A stretch of DNA of 64,000 nucleotides from Mansonella perstans (taxonomy: Eukaryota; Nematoda; Chromadorea; Rhabditida; Onchocercidae): the NCBI GenBank assembly GCA_037074765.1, contig JBAMDO010000575.1, positions 124,001 through 188,000 of the forward strand, given 5' to 3'. The translations under genes were made by a program, and so were the position numbers. Positions 63,770 through 64,000 of this stretch are shown piece after piece. The notes below the pieces were generated by a model, which saw nothing but the letters and a program-made list of their open reading frames with translations, was not told the DNA's origin and made no database searches. Each line of letters begins with the position of its first letter. Position 1 is the first letter of the stretch.

Positions 63770-64000
63770 GAATTTGGGCATTATGATGGCATAAAAATAT
63801 TTCATTTCATAATAGTGTTGCCTATACTCTGTTGAATTATGCAAATGTTTTTCTTTGAGTTTGCAAAAGTGATAAATGATTTATTAAATAGAAATTTTAA
63901 ACTATTGGCTGTCGTATAGGATTATTGTTAGCTATACACTTCATTATTTTTTTTTGGTTCTATGAATTTTAAGATCTTAAGTGGTTTCTTGAAATGTCAA
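63770..64000. other. Right end of window, nothing recognised
   Basis: AT-rich sequence without open frames or motifs. Confidence 0.4.

Overview
The window is AT-rich eukaryotic DNA from a nematode, most likely a filarial worm (Onchocercidae). Short exons with GT-AG introns, splice acceptors 3-14 nt upstream of start codons (as at spliced-leader trans-splice sites) and an unc-79 orthologue suggest a nematode. A decayed Wolbachia-like rpoB/ccmF insertion inside a host intron points to a filarial host, with or without a living symbiont. The species cannot be named from sequence alone. No tRNA, rRNA or CRISPR array was recognised.

Left part (1-26 kb) is a mosaic of duplicated, partly inverted segments. 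It holds a seven-exon protein tyrosine phosphatase gene (789-3322) that carries every catalytic motif but has a one-base deletion in exon 3. Three broken partial copies of it lie at 3.8-4.9 kb, 9.4-10.1 kb and 22.4-23.9 kb. There are two near-identical copies of a small membrane/coiled-coil protein gene (7886-9166 and 20883-22178). Between them are pieces copied from the right half of the window: an unc-79 N-terminal exon, four unc-79 C-terminal-region exons, and both exons of an uncharacterised gene, now inverted relative to each other. Two isolated coding-like exons (about 24.4 and 25.9 kb, the second SmB-like) sit next to the unc-79 3' end.

Middle part (26.4-49.5 kb) is one gene on the minus strand, UNC-79, the large auxiliary subunit of the NALCN/NCA sodium-leak channel complex. 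About 40 small exons can be followed, and no disabling lesion was seen in the exons read through. Its introns hold the Wolbachia-like insertion (34.0-34.7 kb), two other coding-like relics, a hairpin and a long TAA microsatellite.

Right part (51.4-63.5 kb) is a compact gene row. On the minus strand, in transcription order, are MRPL16 (mitochondrial ribosomal protein), PGAP2 (GPI-anchor lipid remodelling), LYAR (nucleolar zinc-finger protein) and a two-exon gene of unknown function. MRPL16, PGAP2 and LYAR are spaced by about 370-380 bp, which suggests an operon. GRPEL1 (mitochondrial GrpE) is divergent on the plus strand. The exon models for these genes keep one reading frame across every intron.
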